NCBI RefSeq assembly: GCF_009799925.1
Contig: NZ_WELK01000016.1
Span: 1 to 64,000, forward strand
Source: Pseudomonas sp. R-28-1W-6
Lineage (GTDB): Bacteria; Pseudomonadota; Gammaproteobacteria; Pseudomonadales; Pseudomonadaceae
DNA: 64,000 nucleotides
Direction: 5' to 3'
Part shown: piece after piece, positions 46,518-53,922 of the stretch
How positions within the stretch are numbered: the first letter of the stretch is position 1
How the letters are laid out: every line of letters begins with the position of its first letter
The notes under the pieces: model-generated
What the model was told of the DNA's origin: nothing
What the model saw: only the letters and a program-made list of their open reading frames with translations
The model's database searches: none
Position numbers and translations under genes: made by a program

Positions 46518-46643
46518 CGATTGTTCTTATTAGGTTGGTCGGCACGAAATGGCGCCATGAGGATACTAAACTGGCACTGTATGTCACTGGCCGCCGGAGA
46601 CAGTCGCCCTACACTGCCAGCCGACAATGACAGGAGGTACGCC

Positions 46644-46961
46644 ATGCGCGCCGCAACCACCGAACGCTTCCACAGCTTTGCCGAGTTCTACCCCTATTAC
46701 CTGCAGGAGCACAGCAACGATGTCTGTCGCCGCCTGCACTACGTGGGCAGCCTGCTGGTGCTCGGCATCCTCGGCTATGCCCTGGCCAGCCAGCAGTGGC
46801 TGTGGCTGCTGGCCCTGCCCGTGGCCGGCTACGGCTTCGCCTGGGTCGGCCACTTCGTCTTCGAGAAGAACCGCCCGGCCACCTTCAAGTACCCGCTGTA
46901 CAGCTTCATGGGCGACTGGGTCATGCTCAAGGACGCTTTCACCGGGCGCATCCGCTTCTGA
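46644..46961 (+). CDS. DUF962/Mpo1-like membrane protein
   Basis: A 105-residue protein with two hydrophobic segments. HYVGSLLVLGILGYAL and GYGFAWVGHFVFEKNRPATFKYPLYSFMGDWVM carry the conserved histidines and the NRP motif of the family. The yeast member Mpo1 is an iron-dependent dioxygenase of 2-hydroxy fatty acids; bacterial function is inferred only. AGGAGG lies 6 bases before the ATG. The TGA stop lies inside the terminal repeat of palindromic repeat copy 2. Confidence 0.88.
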   Translation: MRAATTERFHSFAEFYPYYLQEHSNDVCRRLHYVGSLLVLGILGYALASQQWLWLLALPVAGYGFAWVGHFVFEKNRPATFKYPLYSFMGDWVMLKDAFTGRIRF

Positions 46962-47244
46962 GAACCTGCCTCGGATCTCTTGATCGTCGGCCATGCTGCG
47001 TTGCAACTCAGTAACAGCCGCAGGCTGATCAATTGGGCTCAGCAAGCCGCTTGCGGCTAGCGCGCTTTAGCGCGACCCGAAGGGCGAGTGAAACGAGTAC
47101 TGCTCATTTACACCTCGTAAACTCCGCGTCCTCGCCCAATTGATTCGCTGGCGCTCACCCTTCGGGCCAGCCTGCGGCTGTTACTCCCGCTGGTCGTTGC
47201 GCCTTGCTTGGCTCTAGCTCAAAAGATCCGAAACAGGTTCTGAG
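46958..47244. repeat. palindromic dispersed repeat, copy 2 (long form)
   Basis: A 287-bp non-coding element filling most of the gap before cyaB. The ends CTGAGAACCTGCCTCGGATC and, on the other strand, CTCAGAACCTGTTTCGGATC match at 22 of 26 positions when continued to TTGA. Nested arms follow: AACAGCCGCAGGCTG with CAGCCTGCGGCTGTT, CAATTGGGC with GCCCAATTG, and CCGAAGGGCGAG with CTCACCCTTCGG. The centre is the 40-nt core (47102-47141) shared with copy 1. It could fold as one long hairpin. The left end includes the DUF962 stop codon. Confidence 0.85.
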
Positions 47245-47355
47245 TCCAGCGCTGGTCCGCTCAAGCACGCGGACCAGCCGCCAGCTGCCGGTCGACTTCC
47301 CCCCGTCCGGGCAACGGCGTGGGCGCACGCCTGGCCCACCATTCGGCGGTCATGC

Positions 47356-47385
47356 TTGGCCGCCGGCCCCGCACATGGTTATGAT
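47356..47385 (+). promoter_or_regulatory. probable cyaB promoter
   Basis: TTGGCC (47356-47361), 18-bp spacer, TATGAT (47380-47385). Transcription would begin near 47392, downstream of the ATGs at 47375 and 47381, which argues for a later translational start. The 47245-47355 stretch shows nothing else. Confidence 0.5.
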
Positions 47386-47473
47386 CCCGCCTTGCCATAG
47401 CCTTGGCTCAGGTCTTGCAGACCACCCAGGCGCTCGCCAGAAGCGCCAGAAAACCAGCAGGGATCATTCGCAT

Positions 47474-48865
47474 TTGATTAAGTCTGTCGCCCAGGACCCT
47501 TCGCGGGTCCACTCCACCCCCGTGCTGCGCGAGTACTACTCCCGCGTGCTGGCCTATATCGCGACGGCGGCCAGCCTCGCCGCCGGCACCTACTCCCAGC
47601 ATTTCGGCTACGACATCCTGTGGATGGTGCCCTACGCCCTGCTCTACCCGCACCTGGCCCACCACCTGGGCAACCGCTTCAAGCGCGACTACCCGGAAAA
47701 GACCCACCTGGTGCTGCTGTTCATCGACGCCGTGCATGCCGGCATGGCCGCCGTGCTGATGGGCTTCTCGGTGGTGCCGACGCTGATGTTCCTGCTCACC
47801 CTGAGCTTCAGCACCCTGATCTCCGGCGGCCTGCGCCACATGGGCCTGGCCCTGCTGGTGGCCGCCGGCAGCATGGCACTAACCACCGCCCTGGCTCAGC
47901 CGCAGGTCAATGCCAGCACGCCGATCCTGGTGGCCCTGGTCAGCATCCTGCTGACCACCCTGTACATCTGCATCACCGCCTATTTCGTCCACCAGCAGAG
48001 CCGCCACCTGACCCAGGTCCGCAGCGAGATCAAGAAGGAACAGGAAAAGGCCGCCCGCCTGGCGCGCAACCTGGCCAAGTACCTGTCGCCGCAGGTCTGG
48101 GAAATGATCTTCAGCGGCAAGAAGCACGTGCGCCTGGAAACCCAGCGCAAGAAGCTCACCGTGTTCTTCTCCGACATCAAGGGCTTCACCGAGCTGTCCG
48201 AGGAGCTGGAAGCCGAGGCCCTGACCGATCTGCTCAACACCTACCTCAACGAGATGTCGAAGATCGCCCTGAAGTACGGCGGCACCATCGACAAGTTCGT
48301 CGGCGACAGCGTCATGGTGTTCTTCGGCGACCCGGCCACCCAGGGCGCCAAGAAGGATGCGGTGAACGCCGTGTCCATGGCCATCGCCATGCGCAAGCAC
48401 ATGAAGGTGCTGCGCCAGCAGTGGCGCGCCCAGGGCATCACCAAGCCGCTGGAAATCCGCATGGGCCTGAACACCGGCTACTGCACGGTGGGCAACTTCG
48501 GCGCCGACACGCGCATGGACTACACCATCATCGGCCGCGAAGTGAACCTGGCCAGCCGCCTGGAAAGCGCGGCCGAGGCCGGCGAGATCCTGATCTCCCA
48601 CGAGGCCTACTCGCTGGTCAAGGACGTGATCATGTGCCGCGACAAGGGCCAGATCGCGGTCAAGGGTTTCAGCCGTCCGGTGCAGATCTACCAGGTGGTG
48701 GACTTCCGCCGCGACCTGGGCGCCAAGTCCAGCTACGTCGAACACGAGCTGCCGGGCTTTTCCATGTACCTGGATACCAACGGCATCCAGAACTACGACA
48801 AGGAAAAGGTCATCCAGGCCCTCAACCAGGCCGCCGAGAAGCTGCGCGACAAGGTCATCCTGTAA
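47474..48865 (+). CDS. cyaB: membrane-bound class III adenylate cyclase CyaB
   Basis: Makes cAMP, which activates Vfr virulence and surface-sensing regulation in Pseudomonas. It has an N-terminal MASE2-type region of about six membrane segments (20-190) and a C-terminal cyclase domain. LTVFFSDIKGFTELSEELE and KFVGDSVMVFFGDP hold the two metal aspartates, and MDYTIIGREVNLASRLE the transition-state residues. The start is uncertain: a TTG at 47474 gives 463 residues, the length I recall for P. aeruginosa CyaB. In-frame ATGs at 47375/47381 fall in the promoter. Confidence 0.9.
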   Translation: MIKSVAQDPSRVHSTPVLREYYSRVLAYIATAASLAAGTYSQHFGYDILWMVPYALLYPHLAHHLGNRFKRDYPEKTHLVLLFIDAVHAGMAAVLMGFSVVPTLMFLLTLSFSTLISGGLRHMGLALLVAAGSMALTTALAQPQVNASTPILVALVSILLTTLYICITAYFVHQQSRHLTQVRSEIKKEQEKAARLARNLAKYLSPQVWEMIFSGKKHVRLETQRKKLTVFFSDIKGFTELSEELEAEALTDLLNTYLNEMSKIALKYGGTIDKFVGDSVMVFFGDPATQGAKKDAVNAVSMAIAMRKHMKVLRQQWRAQGITKPLEIRMGLNTGYCTVGNFGADTRMDYTIIGREVNLASRLESAAEAGEILISHEAYSLVKDVIMCRDKGQIAVKGFSRPVQIYQVVDFRRDLGAKSSYVEHELPGFSMYLDTNGIQNYDKEKVIQALNQAAEKLRDKVIL

Positions 48866-48869
48866 CCCG

Positions 48870-48898
48870 GAAGCCGCCGCGAGGCGGCTTCTTCGTTT
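48870..48898 (+). terminator. terminator after cyaB
   Basis: GAAGCCGCC (48870-48878) pairs with GGCGGCTTC (48883-48891) around GCGA, followed by a T-rich stretch. It lies between convergent cyaB and the glycosyltransferase gene. Confidence 0.8.
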
Positions 48899-48991
48899 CC
48901 GGGGCTGATGCCGGTTGCGCGCAGCGCAGGCCAATGCAGCCGACGCCCCGGTTTCGCTCGCCGGGCTTCGGCGCGGCGCGCTCCACCCAGC

Positions 48992-50023
48992 CTACGCCTG
49001 CAGGGCTTGCAGCTCCTCGACCGGCACGGGCTCGCCATCGAGCAACGGCTGCCGGGCCAGGAACTCCAGCGCCGAGGCCCGCCACGACTGCCGCGCCGCC
49101 AGCGCCGCGCACTGCCCGCGGTCCAGCTGCAGGGCCGCCAGGCAGGCCTCGCGCAGATCCTCGCGCATCACCCCGCTGACACCCTCCTCCAGCACATCCA
49201 GCGGCCCGGCCACCGGGAACGCCGCCACCGGCGTGCCGCAGGCCAGCGCTTCGAGCATCACCAGGCCGTAGGTATCGGTACGCGACGGGAACACCAGCAC
49301 GCTGGCCGTGGCGAAGCTGCGGGCCAGTTCGGCGCCCTGCTGGTAGCCGAGAAAGCGCGCCTGCGGATAGGCCGCCTGCAGTTCGGCGCGCTGCGGGCCA
49401 TCGCCGACCACGCGCTGCTCACCCGGCAGGTCCAGGTCGAGGAAGGCCCGCAGGTTCTTCTCCGCCGCCAGGCGCCCGACGTAGAGGAACACCGGCTCGC
49501 CCGGCAGCGCCTCCTGCGCTCGGAACTGCGCGCCATCCACGCCCTTGCGCCACAGCTGCAGGCCGCGCAGGCCGTGGGCGGCAAACGCCTCGCGCATGCG
49601 CTCGGTGCTCACCAGCACCGCCTGGCTCGGCCGGTGGAAAAGGCGCAGGTAGGCGTAGCCCCAGCTCAGCGGAATCCGCGGCCAGCGGCCGTGCACGTAT
49701 TCCGGGAAACGCGTGTGGATGGCGCTGGAAAAGGCCAGCCCGCGCCGGCTCAGCCAGCGCCGGGCGGCCCAGCCGAGCGGGCCTTCGGTGGCCAAATGCA
49801 CGCAATCGGGACGAAACTCGCGGATCGCCGGGCCAACCTTCCACAGGTCCCAGGCCAGCGGGATCTCCGGGTAGCTCGGACAGGGCAGCGTGCGGAAGTC
49901 GCCGGGAGCCAGCAGCTTGACCAGATGACCGAGGCCACGCAGCTCGGCGACCAGCGCCTGCAGGCTGGTGACCACGCCGTTGACCTGCGGCAGCCAGGCA
50001 TCGCTGACGATCAGGATCCTCAT
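48992..50023 (-). CDS. GT4-family glycosyltransferase (Agt-like, glycolipid synthesis)
   Basis: A 343-residue GT-B enzyme. The N-terminal motif RILIVSDAWLPQVNGVVTSLQALV and the C-terminal donor site SRTDTYGLVMLEALACGTPVAAF are typical of diacylglycerol glycosyltransferases and mannosyltransferases. Its start overlaps the phosphoesterase gene by 4 bp. In phosphate-starved bacteria a PlcP phosphoesterase releases diacylglycerol and an Agt glycosyltransferase adds a sugar to it. P. aeruginosa has such a pair beside cyaB (from memory), so this is the likely role; the donor sugar cannot be read here. Confidence 0.85.
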   Translation of the reverse strand: MRILIVSDAWLPQVNGVVTSLQALVAELRGLGHLVKLLAPGDFRTLPCPSYPEIPLAWDLWKVGPAIREFRPDCVHLATEGPLGWAARRWLSRRGLAFSSAIHTRFPEYVHGRWPRIPLSWGYAYLRLFHRPSQAVLVSTERMREAFAAHGLRGLQLWRKGVDGAQFRAQEALPGEPVFLYVGRLAAEKNLRAFLDLDLPGEQRVVGDGPQRAELQAAYPQARFLGYQQGAELARSFATASVLVFPSRTDTYGLVMLEALACGTPVAAFPVAGPLDVLEEGVSGVMREDLREACLAALQLDRGQCAALAARQSWRASALEFLARQPLLDGEPVPVEELQALQA

Positions 50024-50826
50024 GCCACCTGCCCGATGGCCAGCTGGGCCTCGCGGGCCTGGGCCTCGGCCAGGCGATACAGTTCGATGCCGCCGTCCAG
50101 GTGCTCGATCAGTGCCGTGCACGATTCCACCCAGTCGCCGCAGTTGAGGTACTCGACCTCGCCGACCCGGCGGATCTCGGCGTGGTGGATATGCCCGCAG
50201 ACCACGCCGTCGAAGCCGCGCTTGACGCATTCGTGGGCGATCGCCTCCTCGAAGTCGCTGATGAAGTTCACCGCGGTCTTGACCTTGTGCTTGAGGTAGG
50301 CCGACAGCGACCAGTAGCCGTAGCCGTAACGCTCGCGCCAGTGGTTGAGCCAGCGATTGAGGGTCAGGGTGACTTCGTAGGCGCTGTCGCCGAGGAAGGC
50401 CAGCCAGCGGTGGTAGCGGGTGATCACGTCGAACTGGTCGCCGTGGATCACCAGCAGCTTGCGCCCATCGGCGGTGAGGTGTTCGGCCTCGTCGACCAGC
50501 TGGATATTGCCCAAAATCAAGCGGGAGTAGCGCCGCAGGAACTCGTCGTGGTTGCCGGTGACGTAGATCACCTCGGTGCCGCGCTTGCTCATGGTCAGCA
50601 GGCGGCGGATCACGTTGGTGTGGGCCTGCGGCCAGTAGATGCCGCCGCGCAGCTTCCAGCCGTCGATGATGTCGCCGACCAGGTAGATCTTGTCGGCCTG
50701 GTAGCGCTTGAGGAACTCGGCCAGGCGCTCGGCCTGGCAGTCGCGGGTGCCCAAGTGCACATCGGAGATCCACAGGGTGCGGACTCGTTGCTTGCGGCTC
50801 GGTTTGCTGCGCTCGGCGATGCTCAT
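50020..50826 (-). CDS. plcP: metallophosphoesterase (PlcP-like, LpxH superfamily)
   Basis: A 268-residue calcineurin-like phosphoesterase. Metal motifs in order are SDVHLGT, GDIIDGW, GNHDEF, HGDQFD and GHIHHAE. Automatic annotation often calls this a UDP-2,3-diacylglucosamine hydrolase, but length and coupling with a GT4 gene suit PlcP, which removes phospho-head groups from membrane lipids during phosphate limitation. A strong PHO box (50891-50908) lies 65 bp upstream, and GGAGG precedes the ATG. I consider the lipid-remodelling role likely, though not proven by sequence. Confidence 0.85.
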   Translation of the reverse strand: MSIAERSKPSRKQRVRTLWISDVHLGTRDCQAERLAEFLKRYQADKIYLVGDIIDGWKLRGGIYWPQAHTNVIRRLLTMSKRGTEVIYVTGNHDEFLRRYSRLILGNIQLVDEAEHLTADGRKLLVIHGDQFDVITRYHRWLAFLGDSAYEVTLTLNRWLNHWRERYGYGYWSLSAYLKHKVKTAVNFISDFEEAIAHECVKRGFDGVVCGHIHHAEIRRVGEVEYLNCGDWVESCTALIEHLDGGIELYRLAEAQAREAQLAIGQVA

Positions 50827-50890
50827 GGAGGGCCTCCGCTGGTTTTAGCGCGAGCTTGCCCGCCGCCGGTGAAGGCCGCATGACCGCCAG

Positions 50891-50908
50891 GCGACAGTCC
50901 AATGACAG
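50891..50908 (-). promoter_or_regulatory. PHO box (PhoB binding site) before plcP
   Basis: On the minus strand CTGTCAT-TGGA-CTGTCGC (50908 to 50891). The first half is a perfect match to the 7-bp PhoB repeat CTGTCAT, and the second matches the variable CTGTCAC at all but the sixth position. The 4-bp spacer is canonical. A looser third half (GCGGTCAT) follows. Orientation and distance fit activation of plcP-agt. Confidence 0.8.
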
Positions 50909-50961
50909 CCCACCGGCCCGCCGCGGCGGTGTAGACTGCCGGCTCGTTTCTGGAGCCCGTC

Positions 50962-51723
50962 ATGCACCCGGTCCTCTCCCTGCGTCAGTATCGCCACGAA
51001 CAGATCGCCCACAGCCACGAGCACGCCCAGCTGGTGTTCGGCCTGTCCGGCTGCCTGGATTTCGAAGTTGCCGGCCAGGGTTGCCAGGTGCTCAGCCACA
51101 GCCTCGCCGTGGTGCCGCCCACCGCCCACCATGCCTGCGCCAGTGCCGCCGGCAGCCACTGCCTGGTGCTCGACGTGCCCGCGGACGGCTGGCTGCAGCA
51201 GCGCCTGGGCGCCCATGCCGATGCCGGCCGGCGTCTGCTCGAACGCCCCGGGCGCGTGCTGCTCAACCCGGCGCAGAGCCAGCTGGTCAACTGGCTGGCC
51301 GCCAGCCCGATCAACGATGAGGTGATCGCCCAGCAAGGCGCCGCCCTGCTGCTGGCCAGCCTGAGCAGCAGCCAGCCGGCGGCGAGCCCGGGCCTGCCGC
51401 TGGCGGCGCTCGATGCGCACATCGCGCGCCACTGTGCCCATCCGCTGCAGGTGGCCGACCTGGCGCGCCTGTGCGGCCTGTCGGTGGCGCGTTTCCACGC
51501 GCGCTTCCTCGCCGAAACCGGGCAGACGCCGATGGACTACGTGCGCAGCCGCCGCCTGCAGCTGGGCCGCGAACTGCTGCTGGCCAGCAACCTGGCGGTC
51601 GGCGAAGTCGCCGCGCGGGTCGGCTACGCCTCGCAGAGTGCCTTCACCGCGGCCCTGACCCGCCAGCTCGGCAGCACTCCGCGCCAGCTGCGCCGCGAGT
51701 CTCGCGACAAATCCCGGGAGTAA
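50962..51723 (+). CDS. AraC-family regulator with cupin-type sensor domain
   Basis: A 253-residue protein. The N-terminal half is a small cupin (HSHEHAQLVFGLSGCLDFEV), and residues about 150-250 form the AraC double helix-turn-helix (LQVADLARLCGLSVARFHARFLAETGQTPMDYVRSRRL; VGEVAARVGYASQSAFTAAL). A TAGACT at 50932-50937 may be its -10, so its promoter is next to the plcP PHO box. Ligand and target are unknown; the neighbouring exporter at 52114 is a candidate. Confidence 0.88.
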   Translation: MHPVLSLRQYRHEQIAHSHEHAQLVFGLSGCLDFEVAGQGCQVLSHSLAVVPPTAHHACASAAGSHCLVLDVPADGWLQQRLGAHADAGRRLLERPGRVLLNPAQSQLVNWLAASPINDEVIAQQGAALLLASLSSSQPAASPGLPLAALDAHIARHCAHPLQVADLARLCGLSVARFHARFLAETGQTPMDYVRSRRLQLGRELLLASNLAVGEVAARVGYASQSAFTAALTRQLGSTPRQLRRESRDKSRE

Positions 51724-51781
51724 CCCGACAGACCGGGCGCGGGGGCGCCGTCTAGACTCTGCCGATATTCAGGAGTCGCCT

Positions 51782-52117
51782 ATGCAAACCATCGAATGGC
51801 AGGATTTCGAGCGCGTGGAACTGCGCGTCGGCACCCTGCGCAGCGCCCGTCTCAACGAGAAAGCCGTGAAACCCGCCTATGTGCTGGAAGTCGACCTCGG
51901 CGAGCTGGGGATCAAGACCTCCAGCGCCCAGCTCACCGCGCACTACTCGGCCGAGCAGCTGATCGGCCGCCAGGTCCTCTGCGTGTGCAACTTCGCCCCC
52001 AAGCGCATCGCCGGCATCCGTTCGGAGGTGCTGGTCACCGGCGTCTACGACGCGGACGGCAAGGTGGTGCTGGCCAGCTTCGAGCATCCGCTGCCCAACG
52101 GCGCACGCCTGGCATGA
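51782..52117 (+). CDS. CsaA-like tRNA-binding-domain protein
   Basis: A 111-residue stand-alone OB-fold EMAP/tRNA-binding domain (FERVELRVGTLRSARLNEKAVKPAYVLEVDLGELGIKTSSAQLT; VLCVCNFAPKRIAGIRSEVLVTG). This matches CsaA, a chaperone-like protein in Bacillus whose role in Pseudomonas is unclear. AGGAG precedes the ATG. The stop overlaps the EamA start (ATGA). Confidence 0.9.
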   Translation: MQTIEWQDFERVELRVGTLRSARLNEKAVKPAYVLEVDLGELGIKTSSAQLTAHYSAEQLIGRQVLCVCNFAPKRIAGIRSEVLVTGVYDADGKVVLASFEHPLPNGARLA

Positions 52118-52986
52118 ACCGGCGCAAGGCACTCTTGGCCCTGCACCTGGGCGCGCTGTTCTTCGGCCTGTCCGGGATCTTCGGCAAGCTGGCCCTGGCC
52201 GCCCCGGTGGTCATAGTGTTCGGCCGCGCCCTGTTCGCCGTCGGCGCCCTGGGCCTGTTCGCCCGCACCGCCACCGGCCAGGAGCGGCCCAGCTGGCAGC
52301 GCCGCCTGGCCCTGGCCGGTGCCGGCCTGCTGCTCGGCGGGCACTGGTGGAGTTTCTTCATCGCGGTGAAGGTGGCGGGCGTGGCAGTGGCCACCCTCGG
52401 CTTCGCCACCTTCCCGGCCTTCACCGTGCTGCTCGAAGGGTTGCTGTTCAAGGAGCGGGTGCGCCGTGGCGAATGGGCGGTGGTCGGCCTGGTCTGCCTG
52501 GGCCTGGTGCTGGTCACGCCGAATTTCGACTTCGGCAACCAGGCGACCCTCGGCCTGGCCTGGGCGGTGCTGTCCGGCCTGCTGTTCGCCCTGGTGTCGG
52601 TGAGCAACCGCGCCACCACCCGCGGCCTGCACCCGGCCCAGGCGGCGCTGTGGCAGAACATCAGCATCCTGCTGTGCAGCCTGCCCTTTGCCTGGAGCCT
52701 GCTGCCCGCGGTGCGCCCGCTCGACTGGCTGTGGATCGGCCTGCTCGGCCTGCTCTGCACGGCGCTGGCGCACAGCCTGTTCGTCGCCAGCCTGCGCGTG
52801 CTCAACGCGCGCAATGCCTCGGTGGTGTTCGCCCTGGAGCCGGTCTACGGCATCGCCTTCGCCTGGTGGCTGTTCCACGAACAGCCGGGGCTGCGCATGC
52901 TCTGCGGCGGCGCGCTGATCGTGCTGGCCACGGTGCTCTCGGCACGCCTGAGCAAGCACAGCCCGAGCGTCGACGACCTCAGCTAA
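52114..52986 (+). CDS. EamA/DMT-superfamily transporter
   Basis: A 290-residue inner-membrane protein with about ten hydrophobic segments in two EamA repeats; FFGLSGIFGKLALAAPVVIVFGRALFA begins the first and ALEPVYGIAFAWWLFHEQP ends the second. Probably exports a metabolite or amino acid; no substrate can be deduced. The ATG at 52114 overlaps the preceding stop by 4 bp, so the two are cotranslated. Confidence 0.87.
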   Translation: MNRRKALLALHLGALFFGLSGIFGKLALAAPVVIVFGRALFAVGALGLFARTATGQERPSWQRRLALAGAGLLLGGHWWSFFIAVKVAGVAVATLGFATFPAFTVLLEGLLFKERVRRGEWAVVGLVCLGLVLVTPNFDFGNQATLGLAWAVLSGLLFALVSVSNRATTRGLHPAQAALWQNISILLCSLPFAWSLLPAVRPLDWLWIGLLGLLCTALAHSLFVASLRVLNARNASVVFALEPVYGIAFAWWLFHEQPGLRMLCGGALIVLATVLSARLSKHSPSVDDLS

Positions 52987-53000
52987 ACGCTGGCGCGCGG

Positions 53001-53069
53001 CTCAGAGCCTGCTCACCATCTGTTGGATTAGAGCCAGACACAGCCGGGAGATAGTGAACAGGGTCTCAG
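53001..53069. repeat. short palindromic repeat, possible copy 3
   Basis: A 69-bp element whose ends CTCAGAGCCTGCTCACCATC and, on the other strand, CTGAGACCCTGTTCACTATC match at 16 of 20 positions. The terminal sequence resembles that of the longer copies at 6246 and 46958, but the 40-nt core is absent. The right end contains the TGA stop of the SelW-like gene. Confidence 0.6.
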
Positions 53070-53359
53070 CGGTCGTTGTGACCCAGGTCGCGGGCCGGAT
53101 CGATCAGGTCGCGCAGGCGCTGCTTGAGCACCTTGGCCTCGGGGAAGCCGCCGTCGGCCTTGCGCTCCCACAGCTGGCTGCCGTCGCAGCTGATGCAGAA
53201 CACCCCGCCGCTACCCGGTTCCAGGCTGACCTTGCCCAGCTCGTCGGCGAAGGTGCTGAGCAGTTCCTGGGCCAGCCAGGCGGCACGCAGCAGCCACTGG
53301 CACTGGGTGCAGTAAGTGATGACCACCTCGGGTTTGGCGGATCGCGTGGCTTCGCTCAT
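53066..53359 (-). CDS. SelT/SelW/SelH-family thioredoxin-like protein (cysteine form)
   Basis: A 97-residue Rdx-family protein. YCTQCQWLLRAAWLAQELL carries the CxxC redox motif, with cysteine in the place used by selenocysteine in animal SelW, followed by GSGGVFCISCDG. It is presumed to act in redox chemistry; no substrate is known. The ATG at 53359 has GAGG upstream. It follows marR by 8 bp and may be cotranscribed. Confidence 0.9.
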   Translation of the reverse strand: MSEATRSAKPEVVITYCTQCQWLLRAAWLAQELLSTFADELGKVSLEPGSGGVFCISCDGSQLWERKADGGFPEAKVLKQRLRDLIDPARDLGHNDR

Positions 53360-53367
53360 GGGCAACC

Positions 53368-53802
53368 TCAGTTCTTTTCCAGATTGGCCAGGACCTGGGC
53401 ATGCACCCGCTGGCAGAGCTGCATGTCTTCCTCACTGACGCCGGCGAACAGCTCCTTGCGCAGGCCCATGGCAATGCTCTCGATCTGCTCGATCAGCGGG
53501 CGGGCCTGCGGGCTGAGCAGCACCTTCTTCGCCCGGCGGTCTTCCGGCACGGCCTGGCGCTGGACCAGGCCCTGGGCCTCCAGGCCGTCGAGCAGGCGGG
53601 CCAGGGTCGGCCCCTCGACCCCGACGGTTTTCGCCAGCTCGCGCTGGGTCGGCGGTTCCTGGTGCAGGGCCAGGTGCAGCAGGACCAGCCAGCGCGCCTG
53701 GGACAGGCCGAGGCCGGCCAGGCGGCGATCCAGTTCGGCGCGCCAGGCGCGGGAAAGTTGAGCCAGCTGCATGCCGAAACTGTGTTGCGCAAACGTATTC
53801 AT
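53368..53802 (-). CDS. MarR/SlyA-family transcriptional regulator
   Basis: A 144-residue winged-helix protein (LGLSQARWLVLLHLALHQEPPTQRELAKTVGVEGPTLARLLDGLEAQGLVQRQAVPEDRRAKKVLLS). The DxR wing motif (EDRRAK) is present. It probably controls itself and the SelW-like gene through the palindrome at 53868-53878. Its upstream region is unusually AT-rich for this genome. Confidence 0.92.
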   Translation of the reverse strand: MNTFAQHSFGMQLAQLSRAWRAELDRRLAGLGLSQARWLVLLHLALHQEPPTQRELAKTVGVEGPTLARLLDGLEAQGLVQRQAVPEDRRAKKVLLSPQARPLIEQIESIAMGLRKELFAGVSEEDMQLCQRVHAQVLANLEKN

Positions 53803-53867
53803 AGTGACGATTTCCCGGTTTCCGCTACCGCCCGCCTGCCCCTATGGCGGGCAGACAGCAGAAAAAC

Positions 53868-53878
53868 CTAATTATTAG
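53868..53878. promoter_or_regulatory. palindrome upstream of marR, candidate operator
   Basis: CTAAT-T-ATTAG is a perfect 11-bp palindrome in an AT-rich patch 66 bp before the marR ATG and is of MarR type. A GC-rich hairpin (GCCCGCC/GGCGGGC, 53830-53852) lies between it and the gene, and could be a leader hairpin or the DUF2804 gene's terminator without a T run. Confidence 0.45.
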
Positions 53879-53922
53879 TCACCTAACCATAACTCCGACG
53901 CGGGCCCCCGCCAAGCCCGCCG

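Noticed and set aside
47204..47473. N-terminal extension of cyaB from the first in-frame start
   Set aside because: The extension lies across the end of the repeat element and the probable promoter (TATGAT at 47380) and is low-complexity Pro/Arg/Ser. The start at 47474 gives the length I recall for the family.
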